Shown here: in pieces, positions 7,406 to 14,282 of the stretch | Layout: each line of letters starts with the position of its first letter | How positions within the stretch are numbered: position 1 is the stretch's first letter | Assembly: GCA_018056205.1 (NCBI GenBank) | Contig: JAGPGC010000015.1 | Coordinates: forward strand, 1-14,282 | Direction of reading: 5' to 3' | From: Candidatus Atribacteria bacterium | GTDB taxonomy: Bacteria > Atribacterota > Atribacteria > Atribacterales > Atribacteraceae | DNA length: 14,282 bases | Notes under the pieces: model-generated | What the model was told of the DNA's origin: nothing | The model's input: only the letters and a program-made list of their open reading frames with translations | The model's database searches: none | Translations under genes and position numbers: made by a program

Positions 7406-8116
7406 ATGAAATTTGGTGTTGTAGTTTTTCCCGGTTCTAATTGTGATTATGATTGCCAGCATGTTCTCTCTGAAGTTCTCGGTCAGGAAACCGAAATGCT
7501 TTGGCATGAAAACTGTGATCTTAAGGAATGTGATTGTATCATTCTTCCTGGTGGTTTTAGTTATGGGGATTATCTACGTACTGGTGCCATTGCTCGTTTC
7601 TCACCAGTCATGGAATCAATTCGAAATTTTATCGAGGGAGGAGGATTAGTCATTGGAATCTGTAATGGATTTCAGATTTTAGTTGAAAGTCAGCTCTTAC
7701 CTGGTGCACTACTTCCCAATCAGCCTGGTCGCTTTATTTGTCGTTATGTATACCTGCGAGTTGAAAATTCCGAAACTCCCTTTACCCGGCTTTTTTATCC
7801 AGGAGAAGTCATACGAATTCCTATTGCTCATCATCAAGGGAATTACTTTATTCCCGATTCTTCTTTAGTTACTCTTCAAAATAACCGTCAAATCCTTTTC
7901 CGCTATTGTGATGCTGAAGGACAGATTAATCCGGAGTCAAACCCCAATGGATCAGTTGGCGCGATCGCTGGAATTATGTCTTCTTCCCAAAATATTATGG
8001 GGATGATGCCTCATCCCGAAAGGTCATCGGAAGATTTGTTAGGTTCACAAGATGGGAAAAGAATATTTCTCTCAGTTATTCAATGGTGGGAGGAAAAACA
8101 ACATGCCAAGAAATGA
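7406..8116 (+). CDS. purQ: Phosphoribosylformylglycinamidine synthase, glutaminase subunit PurQ
   Basis: PurQ is the class I glutamine amidotransferase subunit that releases ammonia from glutamine and delivers it to PurL. The 236 residues are close to the usual length of about 227. The catalytic triad is visible: the nucleophile in GICNGFQ (C86) and H203 and E205 in PHPERS. The N-terminal [12 protein letters not shown] is typical of PurQ. The ATG at 7406 is set by AAGGAG (7394-7399), 6 nt upstream; the frame runs 17 codons further back, but through purS. The 3' end overlaps purL by 14 nt. Everything expected of an active subunit is present. Confidence 0.96.
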   Translation: MKFGVVVFPGSNCDYDCQHVLSEVLGQETEMLWHENCDLKECDCIILPGGFSYGDYLRTGAIARFSPVMESIRNFIEGGGLVIGICNGFQILVESQLLPGALLPNQPGRFICRYVYLRVENSETPFTRLFYPGEVIRIPIAHHQGNYFIPDSSLVTLQNNRQILFRYCDAEGQINPESNPNGSVGAIAGIMSSSQNIMGMMPHPERSSEDLLGSQDGKRIFLSVIQWWEEKQHAKK

Positions 8117-10301
8117 ACAAATCCAGGTTGCCCGTGAGTTAGGACTCCGTGATGAAGAATATCAAAGAATTCTCAATATATTAAAGCGTCAACCAACCCC
8201 AACCGAACTTGCTATGTTTTCAGTAGAATGGTCAGAACATTGTGGATATCCTCATTCTCGCCGTTGGTTTGAACTCTTCCCACGAGAAGGAAAATTCCCA
8301 GTTTTGGTTGGTGAAGATGCGGGAGGAATTGTGTATCAAGGACAGGCGATCGTTTTTAAAATGGAGAGCCACAACCATCCATCCCAAGTCGAACCTCGGC
8401 AAGGAGCAGCCACCGGAATTGGAGGGATTATTCGTGATATTTTTGGCAGTGGAGCTCGACCCATTGCATGCCTTGATTCTCTCCATTTCGGTCCTTCAGA
8501 GAATGCCCGTTCCAACTTTATTTTTAAAGGAGTAGTAGATGGAATTGCCTTCTATGGGAACTGTGTTGGAGTCCCTACTGTAGCTGGAGAACTTTATTTT
8601 CATCCCTCTTACCAAGGTAACTGCTTAGTAAACGTGATGAGTGTTGGAATAGCCCCCCAAAACCGCTTGGCTAAATCTTGGGCAAAAGGAAAGGGCAATC
8701 TCATTATCTATGCCGGGAATCGAACCGGACGGGATGGTATTGGAGGATGCAGCATTCTGGCTTCTCAGGAATTCAGCGGACAGGATGAGAAACGCCCCAG
8801 CGTTCAAATCGGGGATCCTTTTACTGAAAAATGTCTCATTGAAGCCACCTTGGAAGCTCTTGCTACCGGATTTCTGGTAGGAATCAAAGATATGGGAGCT
8901 GCTGGTTTAACTTGCTCTTCCAGTGAAATGGCAGCTGCCGGAGGTAGCGGAGTGAAAATTTATCTTGATCGTATTCCAGTTCGTGAAAAAGCTATGGAAC
9001 CCTGGGAAATTATGATGTCCGAGTCTCAAGAACGTATGCTTCTCTGTGTTAAAAAGGGTTATGAAAACTCAATTTTACAAATATTTCACAAATGGGGATT
9101 AGAAGCAGTGGTGGTGGGAGAGGTTGTCGATGGAGATAAAATCACGATTGCCTTGGATAATCAAATTGTTGCTGATATCCCTGCTCAAGAATTAACCAAA
9201 CCACCGATTTATACTCCTCCTGCTGAAAAACCAGCTTATCTTAAAACTATTAATCGTCTAAATTGGAATAATATTCCTTTACCAGAAAATTGGAATGAAG
9301 TTCTATTCCAATTAATTGGTTCTCCTAACCTTTGTTCCCGACACTCAATTTTTGAACAATATGATCATATGGTACAAATCAACACTACCATTCTTCCGGG
9401 AAATGGGACAGTAGTTCTTCGGATGAAAAATTTTCCTTGGGGTATTGCGGTTACCACAGATTGCAACCCGGTATTTTGTTACCTTGATCCCTATCAAGGG
9501 ACACAAATTGCCATAGCTGAAGCTGCCCGTAATCTAGCGGCTTGCGGAGCTCAACCAGCTGGTATAACCGATTGTTTGAATTTTGGAAATCCCCAGAAAC
9601 CTGATCGTTACTGGCAATTTATCGAAGCTGTAAAAGGAATAAGTGATGCCTGCAAATTTTTTAACCTTCCAGTGGTAAGTGGCAACGTTTCCTTTTATAA
9701 CGAAAGCCCAACTGGTCCTATCCATCCTACTCCTACCATCGGGATGATTGGTATTATTGAAAAGGTGGAAAAAGCTGTCAATGCTTCTTTTAAAGAAGAA
9801 GGTGATTGCCTAATCCTCCTGGGCGAAACTCGAGAAGAATTTGGCGGGAGTGAATACTTGCGGATCATTCATAATCTTGAATTAGGACCGGTTCCCAAGC
9901 TGGACCTGCAAGCAGAAAAAAACCTCCAAGAGTTTTTAATTGAAGCCGGGCAGCAGGGATTGGTTCATTCCGCTAGTGATCTGAGCGAGGGTGGATTAGC
10001 CTGTGCTTTAGGTGAGGGGTGCATATGCGGCGAAAAACCAATAGGGTGTTCAGTAACCTTAGATGACCTACCTAATATCCGCTTGGATGCCCTTTTGTTT
10101 GGAGAAAGCTGTGGTAGAGCTTTGATTTCCTGTAAATCAGAAAAAACTCCTATCCTTGAAAAACTCGCTCAGAATAAGAAAGTTCCCTTTTTTATTATTG
10201 GGAAAGTTACTGGCAAAAATCTGACTATTCGTAAAAATCAGCAATCAATTATTTCAGTTCCAATAGAGGATTTAAAGAAAGCCTGGTATCGTACCTGGTA
10301 A
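8103..10301 (+). CDS. purL: Phosphoribosylformylglycinamidine synthase, large subunit PurL
   Basis: PurL is the ATP-dependent synthetase subunit of FGAM synthetase. The 732-residue length is that of the short bacterial type needing separate PurS and PurQ. Visible motifs are [13 protein letters not shown] (43-55, with H46), [19 protein letters not shown] (87-105) and [14 protein letters not shown] (107-120). The second AIRS-like half contains [13 protein letters not shown], the GGSEYL motif and [10 protein letters not shown]. The EHCGY-HS form resembles Thermotoga PurL more than the EHCSYKNS form of Bacillus. The start is ATG 8103, within the end of purQ, not the in-frame ATG at 8052, which would overlap purQ by 65 nt and lacks family support. 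It is the last gene before a 300-nt gap. Confidence 0.97.
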   Translation: MPRNEQIQVARELGLRDEEYQRILNILKRQPTPTELAMFSVEWSEHCGYPHSRRWFELFPREGKFPVLVGEDAGGIVYQGQAIVFKMESHNHPSQVEPRQGAATGIGGIIRDIFGSGARPIACLDSLHFGPSENARSNFIFKGVVDGIAFYGNCVGVPTVAGELYFHPSYQGNCLVNVMSVGIAPQNRLAKSWAKGKGNLIIYAGNRTGRDGIGGCSILASQEFSGQDEKRPSVQIGDPFTEKCLIEATLEALATGFLVGIKDMGAAGLTCSSSEMAAAGGSGVKIYLDRIPVREKAMEPWEIMMSESQERMLLCVKKGYENSILQIFHKWGLEAVVVGEVVDGDKITIALDNQIVADIPAQELTKPPIYTPPAEKPAYLKTINRLNWNNIPLPENWNEVLFQLIGSPNLCSRHSIFEQYDHMVQINTTILPGNGTVVLRMKNFPWGIAVTTDCNPVFCYLDPYQGTQIAIAEAARNLAACGAQPAGITDCLNFGNPQKPDRYWQFIEAVKGISDACKFFNLPVVSGNVSFYNESPTGPIHPTPTIGMIGIIEKVEKAVNASFKEEGDCLILLGETREEFGGSEYLRIIHNLELGPVPKLDLQAEKNLQEFLIEAGQQGLVHSASDLSEGGLACALGEGCICGEKPIGCSVTLDDLPNIRLDALLFGESCGRALISCKSEKTPILEKLAQNKKVPFFIIGKVTGKNLTIRKNQQSIISVPIEDLKKAWYRTW

Positions 10302-10376
10302 TTTTCTCTCTATTTGAGGATGCTACTTAAAATGACCTCTTATAAAAAGGTCGCAGTGAGTATAGAGTAGCCCCCT

Positions 10377-10471
10377 CACCCTGACCTTCTCCCACGGAGG
10401 GGCGAGGGAAAAAAGAATAAAATAATAAATAGTTCCTTCTCCTTTGATGGGAGAAGGTGAGGATGAGGGTG
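10377..10471 (+). repeat. Palindromic intergenic repeat, copy 1 (purL-purF gap)
   Basis: This element of about 95 nt has imperfect inverted arms. The left arm TCACCCTGACCTTCTCCCA (10376-10394) pairs with the right arm at 10448-10472 with a gap of several bases. Inside it, GGCGAGGGAA can pair with TTCCTTCTCC around an A/T-rich centre. It is homologous, in inverted orientation, to the element at 12665-12766. The 40 nt at 10432-10471 (read on the minus strand) match 12665-12704 at 34 of 40 positions by my hand alignment. It carries no coding region and looks like a REP- or MITE-like repeat. In RNA it would fold into a long hairpin between purL and purF. The rest of the 300-nt gap (10302-10601) holds only a weak 5-bp hairpin (GACCT 10334-10338 with AGGTC 10348-10352) and no clear promoter. 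Confidence 0.75.
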
Positions 10472-10591
10472 AAATTTTTATCATTCATAACTTACTATTC
10501 ACTTCTTGCTATATCTAAAGGGGAGGTTCTCACGGCTTAAAAAAACCAAGACACAGAATGTCGGGTCATTAAATCGTTCCTGTCTTGAAAT

Positions 10592-10596
10592 GGAGG
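10592..10596 (+). promoter_or_regulatory. Ribosome binding site deciding the purF start
   Basis: GGAGG lies 5 nt before ATG 10602. An in-frame ATG at 10590 overlaps it and so cannot use it, which selects the downstream start and places the catalytic cysteine at residue 6. Confidence 0.8.
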
Positions 10597-10601
10597 AATC
10601 T

Positions 10602-12014
10602 ATGGCTGGTGAAAAATGCGGTATATTTGCCGCCTACGGGATAAAAAATGCTGCTGAATTGATTTTTCATGGATTATTTTCGCTTCAACACCGGGGTCAG
10701 GAAAGTGCTGGAATGGTTGTTTCCGATCAATTTAGTATCAGAGAATACAAAGGGATGGGTCTGGTATCAGAGGTTTTTCAAAGTGATACGCTAAAAAAGT
10801 TAACTGGTACAATTGGACTTGGACATGTACGATATTCCACCACTGGTTCAACGTCTTTAAGAAACATCCAGCCTTTTATTGGAGAATGCCGTTTTGGTAA
10901 TATCTCGATAGCTCATAATGGGAACCTGGTTAATACCAACTCCCTCTGGAAAAAATTAGGAAACCAGGGAGCGGTATTCCAATCGACCATGGATACTGAA
11001 ATGATCCTTCACCTAATCGCCCAAAGTTCTTTCGATGGTTTTGAAGATGCTGTCAAGGAAGCACTCTGGGAAATTCGGGGAGCTTTTTCCTTGGGAATTA
11101 TGACTGAAAAAAAGATAATCGCTGTTCGTGATCCCTGGGGTTTCCGACCTTTAGCTTTGGGAAAATTAGATGGAGGCTATCTAATAAGTTCAGAAAGTTG
11201 TGCATTCGATATCGTTGGAGCTCAATTTATTCGAGAAATTGAACCTGGAGAGATGTTGATAATCGATGAAAATGGTCCTCGTTCTCTTTTTTATGCCCAT
11301 TCTCAGCGAAAAGCCTTCTGTATTTTCGAGCTCATTTACTTTTCTCGTCCTGATAGTATCATTTTTGGTGAAAGCGTTTATGCAGCAAGAAAAAAAATGG
11401 GATGGGTTCTGGCTGAAAAAGAAGATTATGATGCTGATATGGTCATTCCGGTTCCTGATTCAGGAATATATGCAGCACTAGGTTTTTCGGAAAAATCAAA
11501 AATTCCTTTTGAATTAGGAATGATTCGAAATCCCTATGTGGGAAGAACTTTTATACGCCCTGGCCGGGAAATCCGCAACTTAGCAGTAAAACTTAAATTA
11601 AATCCAATGAAAAGTCTTCTTAAAGGAAAGAAAATTATCATTTTGGAAGATTCTATTGTAAGAGGTAACACCTCAAGAGAAAGAATTAAAACTCTAAAAA
11701 GTGCGGGAGTGAAGGAAGTACATATGCGAGTTACCTCACCTCCTCACTGTCACCCCTGTTATTATGGGATTGATTTCCCTACCAGTGAAGAACTTATTGC
11801 CTGTCGTATGAATCAGGAAGAAATAAGACAGTTTCTGGGCTTGGATAGCCTCCGTTATATTGACATCGCTGGTCTTAAAAAGAGTGTTTCCAAACCTGGA
11901 GAGAATTTTTGTTTTGCTTGTTTCAATGGCGATTACCCGGTAATACCTGATAAAGGTTTAGGCAAATTTATTTTAGAAGAAAACAACCAGAAAGTTAAAG
12001 ACGTATTCATTTAA
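10602..12014 (+). CDS. purF: Amidophosphoribosyltransferase (iron-sulfur type)
   Basis: PurF makes 5-phosphoribosylamine from PRPP and glutamine, the first committed step of purine synthesis. With the start at 10602 it has 470 residues. The N-terminal glutaminase domain has a very short propeptide (MAGEK) before C6, the nucleophile exposed after cleavage, then LQHRGQESAG (28-37). The PRPP-binding motif LEDSIVRGNTS is near residues 348-358. Four cysteines matching the [4Fe-4S] ligands of the Bacillus enzyme are present: C240 (CIFELIYFSRPDS), C386 (HPCYYGID), C437 and C440 (CFAC). This points to an oxygen-sensitive enzyme, in keeping with an anaerobe. The frame stays open upstream to 10506, but that stretch has no PurF similarity. 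The gap from purL suggests it may have its own promoter, which I could not identify. Confidence 0.97.
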   Translation: MAGEKCGIFAAYGIKNAAELIFHGLFSLQHRGQESAGMVVSDQFSIREYKGMGLVSEVFQSDTLKKLTGTIGLGHVRYSTTGSTSLRNIQPFIGECRFGNISIAHNGNLVNTNSLWKKLGNQGAVFQSTMDTEMILHLIAQSSFDGFEDAVKEALWEIRGAFSLGIMTEKKIIAVRDPWGFRPLALGKLDGGYLISSESCAFDIVGAQFIREIEPGEMLIIDENGPRSLFYAHSQRKAFCIFELIYFSRPDSIIFGESVYAARKKMGWVLAEKEDYDADMVIPVPDSGIYAALGFSEKSKIPFELGMIRNPYVGRTFIRPGREIRNLAVKLKLNPMKSLLKGKKIIILEDSIVRGNTSRERIKTLKSAGVKEVHMRVTSPPHCHPCYYGIDFPTSEELIACRMNQEEIRQFLGLDSLRYIDIAGLKKSVSKPGENFCFACFNGDYPVIPDKGLGKFILEENNQKVKDVFI

Positions 12015-12478
12015 GTTTTTAAATAATCAGCCAGTTGGTTAGCATAAGACCGGCATTCCTTCTCAGCCCGATCATCAAAAGATTTAATAGCAACTGGTCC
12101 GTAGTGACTTCCGTCTGCCATTCCTTTGACCAGCATCCCATGAATAAGCAAAGCAGAAAGAATGGAAAGGATTGCGGTTTCGTTTCCTCCAGCAACATTT
12201 GCCGAAGAAGCGAAGGCGCCACCCAACTTGCCATCCAAACGACCGTGCAAGCGAATGCTATCATCTAACAGCTTTTTAATTTCAGCTGCCATGGTTCCAT
12301 AGTAGGTTGGTGTGCCGATTATGATCAGATCATAATCTAAGAGTTTGTTGACTTCCACTTGGTCAGGAGTTAAAATATCTACTGCAATTTTCCTCTTTTC
12401 GAGTTCTTCGGTTATGGTTTCGGCCATTTTTCTGGTTGTTCCAGAACGGGTATAGTAAATCACGATTGCTTTAGACAT
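12011..12478 (-). CDS. Flavodoxin / WrbA-like FMN-binding protein
   Basis: This 155-residue protein has the flavodoxin-like fold and is probably a cytoplasmic FMN electron carrier or a small NAD(P)H:quinone oxidoreductase-like flavoprotein. The phosphate-binding loop YYTRSGTTRKMAE (8-20) is clear, as is IIIGTPTYYGTMAAEIK (53-68), typical of the WrbA/FldA group; AFASSANVAGGNE (89-101) fits the third FMN-contacting loop. A ribosome binding site (CCCTCC on the plus strand, 12485-12490) sits 7 nt ahead of the start. It is convergent with purF, and the two stop codons overlap in TTAA at 12011-12014. It stands alone on this strand, with no convincing promoter between it and the divergent ATPase operon. 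Whether it is a true flavodoxin serving the electron-transfer complexes here or a WrbA-type reductase is not decidable. Confidence 0.88.
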   Translation of the reverse strand: MSKAIVIYYTRSGTTRKMAETITEELEKRKIAVDILTPDQVEVNKLLDYDLIIIGTPTYYGTMAAEIKKLLDDSIRLHGRLDGKLGGAFASSANVAGGNETAILSILSALLIHGMLVKGMADGSHYGPVAIKSFDDRAEKECRSYANQLADYLKT

Positions 12479-12564
12479 GGAATACCCTCCTAAATAAATT
12501 GTTTTATTGTTTTACATTTTATCATAGCCCTATATCCTGGTACTACTTAGAGGATAAATCAACT

Positions 12565-12594
12565 TTAACAAAAAATCAAAAAATGTGTTAGAAT
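12565..12594 (+). promoter_or_regulatory. Putative distal promoter of the ATPase operon
   Basis: TTAACA (12565-12570, 5 of 6 to TTGACA) is followed after 18 nt by TAGAAT (12589-12594, 5 of 6 to TATAAT). A transcript would start near 12601, giving a leader of about 280 nt that includes the palindromic repeat. The A-rich spacer makes chance matches more likely. Confidence 0.45.
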
Positions 12595-12664
12595 GGTAAA
12601 TCTGGATAATTTATCGTGAAAACCCAGTTATCAGTGATGAGTAAAAAGTGATGGGTTTAAATGC

Positions 12665-12766
12665 CACCCTTATTCTTACCTTCTTCCATCAAGGGGGAAG
12701 GAACACTTATTATTTCAAATTTCTTTCCCCTCGCCCCTTGGTTGGAGAGGGTCAGAGTAAAGGGTG
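12665..12766 (+). repeat. Palindromic intergenic repeat, copy 2 (ATPase leader)
   Basis: This element of 102 nt begins with CACCCT and ends with AGGGTG, with long imperfect complementary arms. The left arm (12665-12703) has the same layout as the reverse complement of the right arm (12720-12766): CACCCT, ACCTTCT or ACCCTCT, CCAA or TCAA, a G-run, and GGAA or GGAAA. The centre is A/T-rich (CACTTATTATTTCAAAT). It is an inverted relative of the repeat at 10377-10471; over the best 40 nt all six differences are transitions. It resembles a nonautonomous REP/MITE-like element. No target-site duplication is obvious. If transcribed from the distal promoter it would form a large hairpin ahead of the ATPase genes. 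Confidence 0.75.
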
Positions 12767-12816
12767 TTATTTTCATTCTCGACTATTGCAGGAATCCGGC
12801 ATGATACTTTATTTGG

Positions 12817-12845
12817 TTGAAAATCCAAAAGTCATTTGTTAATAT
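12817..12845 (+). promoter_or_regulatory. Putative proximal promoter of the ATPase operon
   Basis: TTGAAA (12817-12822, 5 of 6) and TAATAT (12840-12845, 4 of 6) are separated by the ideal 17 nt. Transcription would start near 12852, giving a leader of about 28 nt that contains the GGGAGGG ribosome binding site at 12866-12872. Confidence 0.5.
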
Positions 12846-12879
12846 AGTCCAAGTTTATTTTCTTCGGGAGGGATATAGA

Positions 12880-13203
12880 TTGATCGTTGATGAACTTGAT
12901 AAAATTCGTGAAATCGAAAAAATGAAAGAAAAAGAATTAAAAGAAGCACAAAGACAGGCTAATCAATTACTTCTTGAAAATGAGAAATTGGTTGAACAAT
13001 ATCATACCCAAGCACTTCTGGAGGCTGAAAAAAAAGCTGAAGAAATCAAAAATAACTTACTTAGAGAAGCTCAAATAGAAGTCGAAAAAATTCTCAAAAG
13101 TTATCAAGAAGAAGCTGACATCCTTCAAAAGGAAATTTCCCAGAGAATACCAAAGGTAGTGAGTTATCTTTTAGAGAAAGTGTGGCAAGAATATGGCAAT
13201 TAG
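12880..13203 (+). CDS. V/A-type ATPase coiled-coil subunit (G/H type)
   Basis: This 107-residue protein is almost wholly helical, rich in Glu, Lys and Gln, with a long uninterrupted coiled coil (about residues 5-90) that includes AEKKAEEIKNNLLREAQIEVEKI. That is the look of the peripheral stalk subunit called G, H or AhaH in V/A-type ATPases, which pairs with subunit E. The start is taken as TTG 12880 because GGGAGGG (12866-12872) ends 7 nt upstream; the open frame upstream to 12817 covers the proximal promoter and is unlikely to be translated. It overlaps the next gene, subunit I, by 11 nt, which strongly supports the assignment. On sequence alone any coiled-coil protein could look similar; context gives most of the confidence. 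Confidence 0.82.
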   Translation: MIVDELDKIREIEKMKEKELKEAQRQANQLLLENEKLVEQYHTQALLEAEKKAEEIKNNLLREAQIEVEKILKSYQEEADILQKEISQRIPKVVSYLLEKVWQEYGN

Positions 13204-14282
13204 GAATATGAAAAAGATTGAGATCCTCATTCATCGATCTCTACATGATGAAACTTTTGATTTGCTCCAGGACTTAGGAGTTATTCAAATAACCACTCAA
13301 AAAGATTTAAAAAATGAAGACCTTCCTGAGGAGTTTCATTTCGAGGATTTAGAACGGAATATAAACGAGGTTCACTACTGTCTCGATTTTATGAATAAAT
13401 ATAGACAGGAAAAACCATCATTCTTAGAAAGTTTTTTTCCCCTACCCATACCCATTCAGAAAAGTGAGTTTCTTGAAAAGGTGTTTGACCATAGTCAAAC
13501 CTATAAAAGTTGCCAATTAATTGAAGAACGGTTTAATGCTATCCGAACTTCAATTAATCGTCTTAATTCCCAATTGGAGTTTCTAAAACGAATTGAAAAC
13601 CTTCCCCTATCATTAGAAGATATTGGAACAACTCGTTACGTAAAGAGTTATCTTCTTGAAATGAATGAAATTCAATATTCAGCTCTTCAAATTCGTCTGG
13701 ATCAAATTGGTAAGGAATATTCTCTTCATAAATTTCCTCAAAAAGAGAAAAAATGCTTCGCCTACCTCATTGTTCATCAAGACCTAATAAAACCGGTAGA
13801 AATGGCAATCACCGAAGAAGCTATCAGTATTCTTTCTCTCCCTCAAGCTTATGAAGGTACACCAAAAGAAGCTACTTTATCCGTTGAAAAGAAAATACAA
13901 CAATTAGAGAAAGATCGGTCTAGCATTGAAAAACAAGCTTTTGCTCTTCTCAAATTTGAGCCCAAATTAAAAATTATTCTTGATCGGTATACCACTGAAT
14001 TGGAAAGGTGTAATTCTGAAGCAAATATTTATAAAACTCACGATGTGTGTTTGATTTCTGGTTGGGCAATAGCTGAAACGATACCAATCCTCGAAGAAAA
14101 AATGGAATCAATTGGGAAGGAATGGGCTGTTTCTCAAAGAGATCCTGAACCTGGAGAAGATGTTCCCATCGCCCTTGAAAATGGGCCTTGGGCACAAAAT
14201 TTTGATGTACTAACCAATCTCTACGGATTACCAAACTATACCGAGATCGATCCAACACCTTTTGTAGCAATCTTCTTTTTCG
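13193..14282 (+). CDS. ntpI: V/A-type ATP synthase subunit I (3' partial)
   Basis: Subunit I (the homologue of eukaryotic subunit a) anchors the stator and forms the ion half-channels against the rotor ring. The frame is open from ATG 13193 to the window end, giving 363 residues. The N-terminus MAIRNMKKIEILIHRSLHDE, followed by LLQDLGVIQI, matches the start of bacterial subunit I proteins. Long coiled-coil helices follow (about residues 105-135 and 225-250). Then comes the segment ISGWAIAETIPILEEKM, characteristic of the cytoplasmic domain, where a GW motif is typical. The membrane helices have not begun, so the C-terminal half is off the edge. The start overlaps the upstream gene by 11 nt; ATG 13208 is an alternative. 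A minus-strand open frame at 13974-14270 is a shadow of this gene. Whether it pumps H+ or Na+ cannot be seen. Confidence 0.9.
   Translation, partial: MAIRNMKKIEILIHRSLHDETFDLLQDLGVIQITTQKDLKNEDLPEEFHFEDLERNINEVHYCLDFMNKYRQEKPSFLESFFPLPIPIQKSEFLEKVFDHSQTYKSCQLIEERFNAIRTSINRLNSQLEFLKRIENLPLSLEDIGTTRYVKSYLLEMNEIQYSALQIRLDQIGKEYSLHKFPQKEKKCFAYLIVHQDLIKPVEMAITEEAISILSLPQAYEGTPKEATLSVEKKIQQLEKDRSSIEKQAFALLKFEPKLKIILDRYTTELERCNSEANIYKTHDVCLISGWAIAETIPILEEKMESIGKEWAVSQRDPEPGEDVPIALENGPWAQNFDVLTNLYGLPNYTEIDPTPFVAIFFF

Larger units (their letters stand above)
12479..12879. other. Noncoding region between flavodoxin gene and ATPase operon
   Basis: These 401 nt hold no gene I can support. From left to right they contain the flavodoxin ribosome binding site, an A/T-rich stretch, a possible plus-strand promoter (12565-12594), a palindromic repeat (12665-12766), a second possible promoter (12817-12845) and the ribosome binding site of the first ATPase gene. 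A 64-codon open frame at 12648-12842 runs through the repeat and is not credible as a gene. Confidence 0.7.

Noticed and set aside
7960..7975. GCGATCGC octamer as a repeat or uptake-type signal
   Set aside because: A single occurrence inside purQ; nothing shows it is over-represented here.
8143..8166. PurL signature [11 protein letters not shown] (encoded just downstream) as an unusual active site
   Set aside because: It differs from the Bacillus form but resembles the EHCGYSH form of Thermotoga PurL, so it is normal variation.
10334..10352. GACCT...AGGTC hairpin after purL as a terminator
   Set aside because: Only 5 bp of stem, a 9-nt loop and no T-run.
10506..10601. 32-codon N-terminal extension of purF
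   Set aside because: A GGAGG 5 nt before ATG 10602 and the PurF requirement for a cysteine near the N-terminus favour the later start; the extension has no family similarity.
12648..12842. 64-codon open frame in the ATPase leader
   Set aside because: It runs through the palindromic repeat and the proximal promoter, has no ribosome binding site and has no protein-like composition.
13974..14270. 98-codon minus-strand open frame
   Set aside because: It lies wholly opposite the subunit I gene, whose plus-strand frame continues without stops and matches its family.
1..14282. CRISPR arrays, tRNA or rRNA genes, riboswitches, transposases, phage or defence genes
   Set aside because: No repeat-spacer pattern, cloverleaf, conserved aptamer core or matching protein was seen on either strand.

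Overview
This window looks like chromosomal DNA of a strictly anaerobic, probably uncultured bacterium of moderate to low GC (judged by eye at about 40%). The evidence is an iron-sulfur and flavin electron-transfer operon of the HdrA/Flx type, a methyltetrahydrofolate:corrinoid protein methyltransferase of the Wood-Ljungdahl pathway, an iron-sulfur-type PurF, and the start of a V/A-type ATPase operon. Atribacterota or a neighbouring anaerobic lineage would fit, but the phylum is a guess, because no rRNA or other phylogenetic marker is present.

Positions 1-6602 read as one tightly packed plus-strand operon: the C-terminal part of hdrA (cut by the window edge), flxD (mvhD-like), flxC, flxB, flxA, folC and acsE. 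Stop/start overlaps or gaps of 13 nt or less join all seven genes. The order hdrA-flxD-flxC-flxB-flxA is that of the FlxABCD-HdrABC complexes known from Desulfovibrio. These are NADH dehydrogenase/heterodisulfide-reductase-type complexes proposed to perform flavin-based electron bifurcation. Here the module continues into two folate genes, which suggests electron transfer linked to the methyl branch of the Wood-Ljungdahl pathway.

Positions 6603-10301 hold a short intergenic region with a good -10 box, an unrecognised 125-codon gene, and purS, purQ and purL, the three parts of FGAM synthetase. A 300-nt gap carrying a palindromic repeat separates purL from purF (10602-12014). The purF stop overlaps the stop of a convergent flavodoxin-like gene (12011-12478, minus strand) in a TTAA palindrome.

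Positions 12479-12879 are noncoding. They contain two possible plus-strand promoters and a second, inverted copy of the palindromic repeat. From 12880 a V/A-type ATPase operon begins, with a coiled-coil G/H-type stalk subunit that starts at TTG, followed by subunit I, which runs off the right edge.

I see no transposase, phage gene, tRNA, rRNA, riboswitch or CRISPR array. The most interesting points are the Flx/Hdr plus acsE gene linkage, the unknown gene leading the pur cluster with its ambiguous start codon, and the pair of inverted palindromic repeats.
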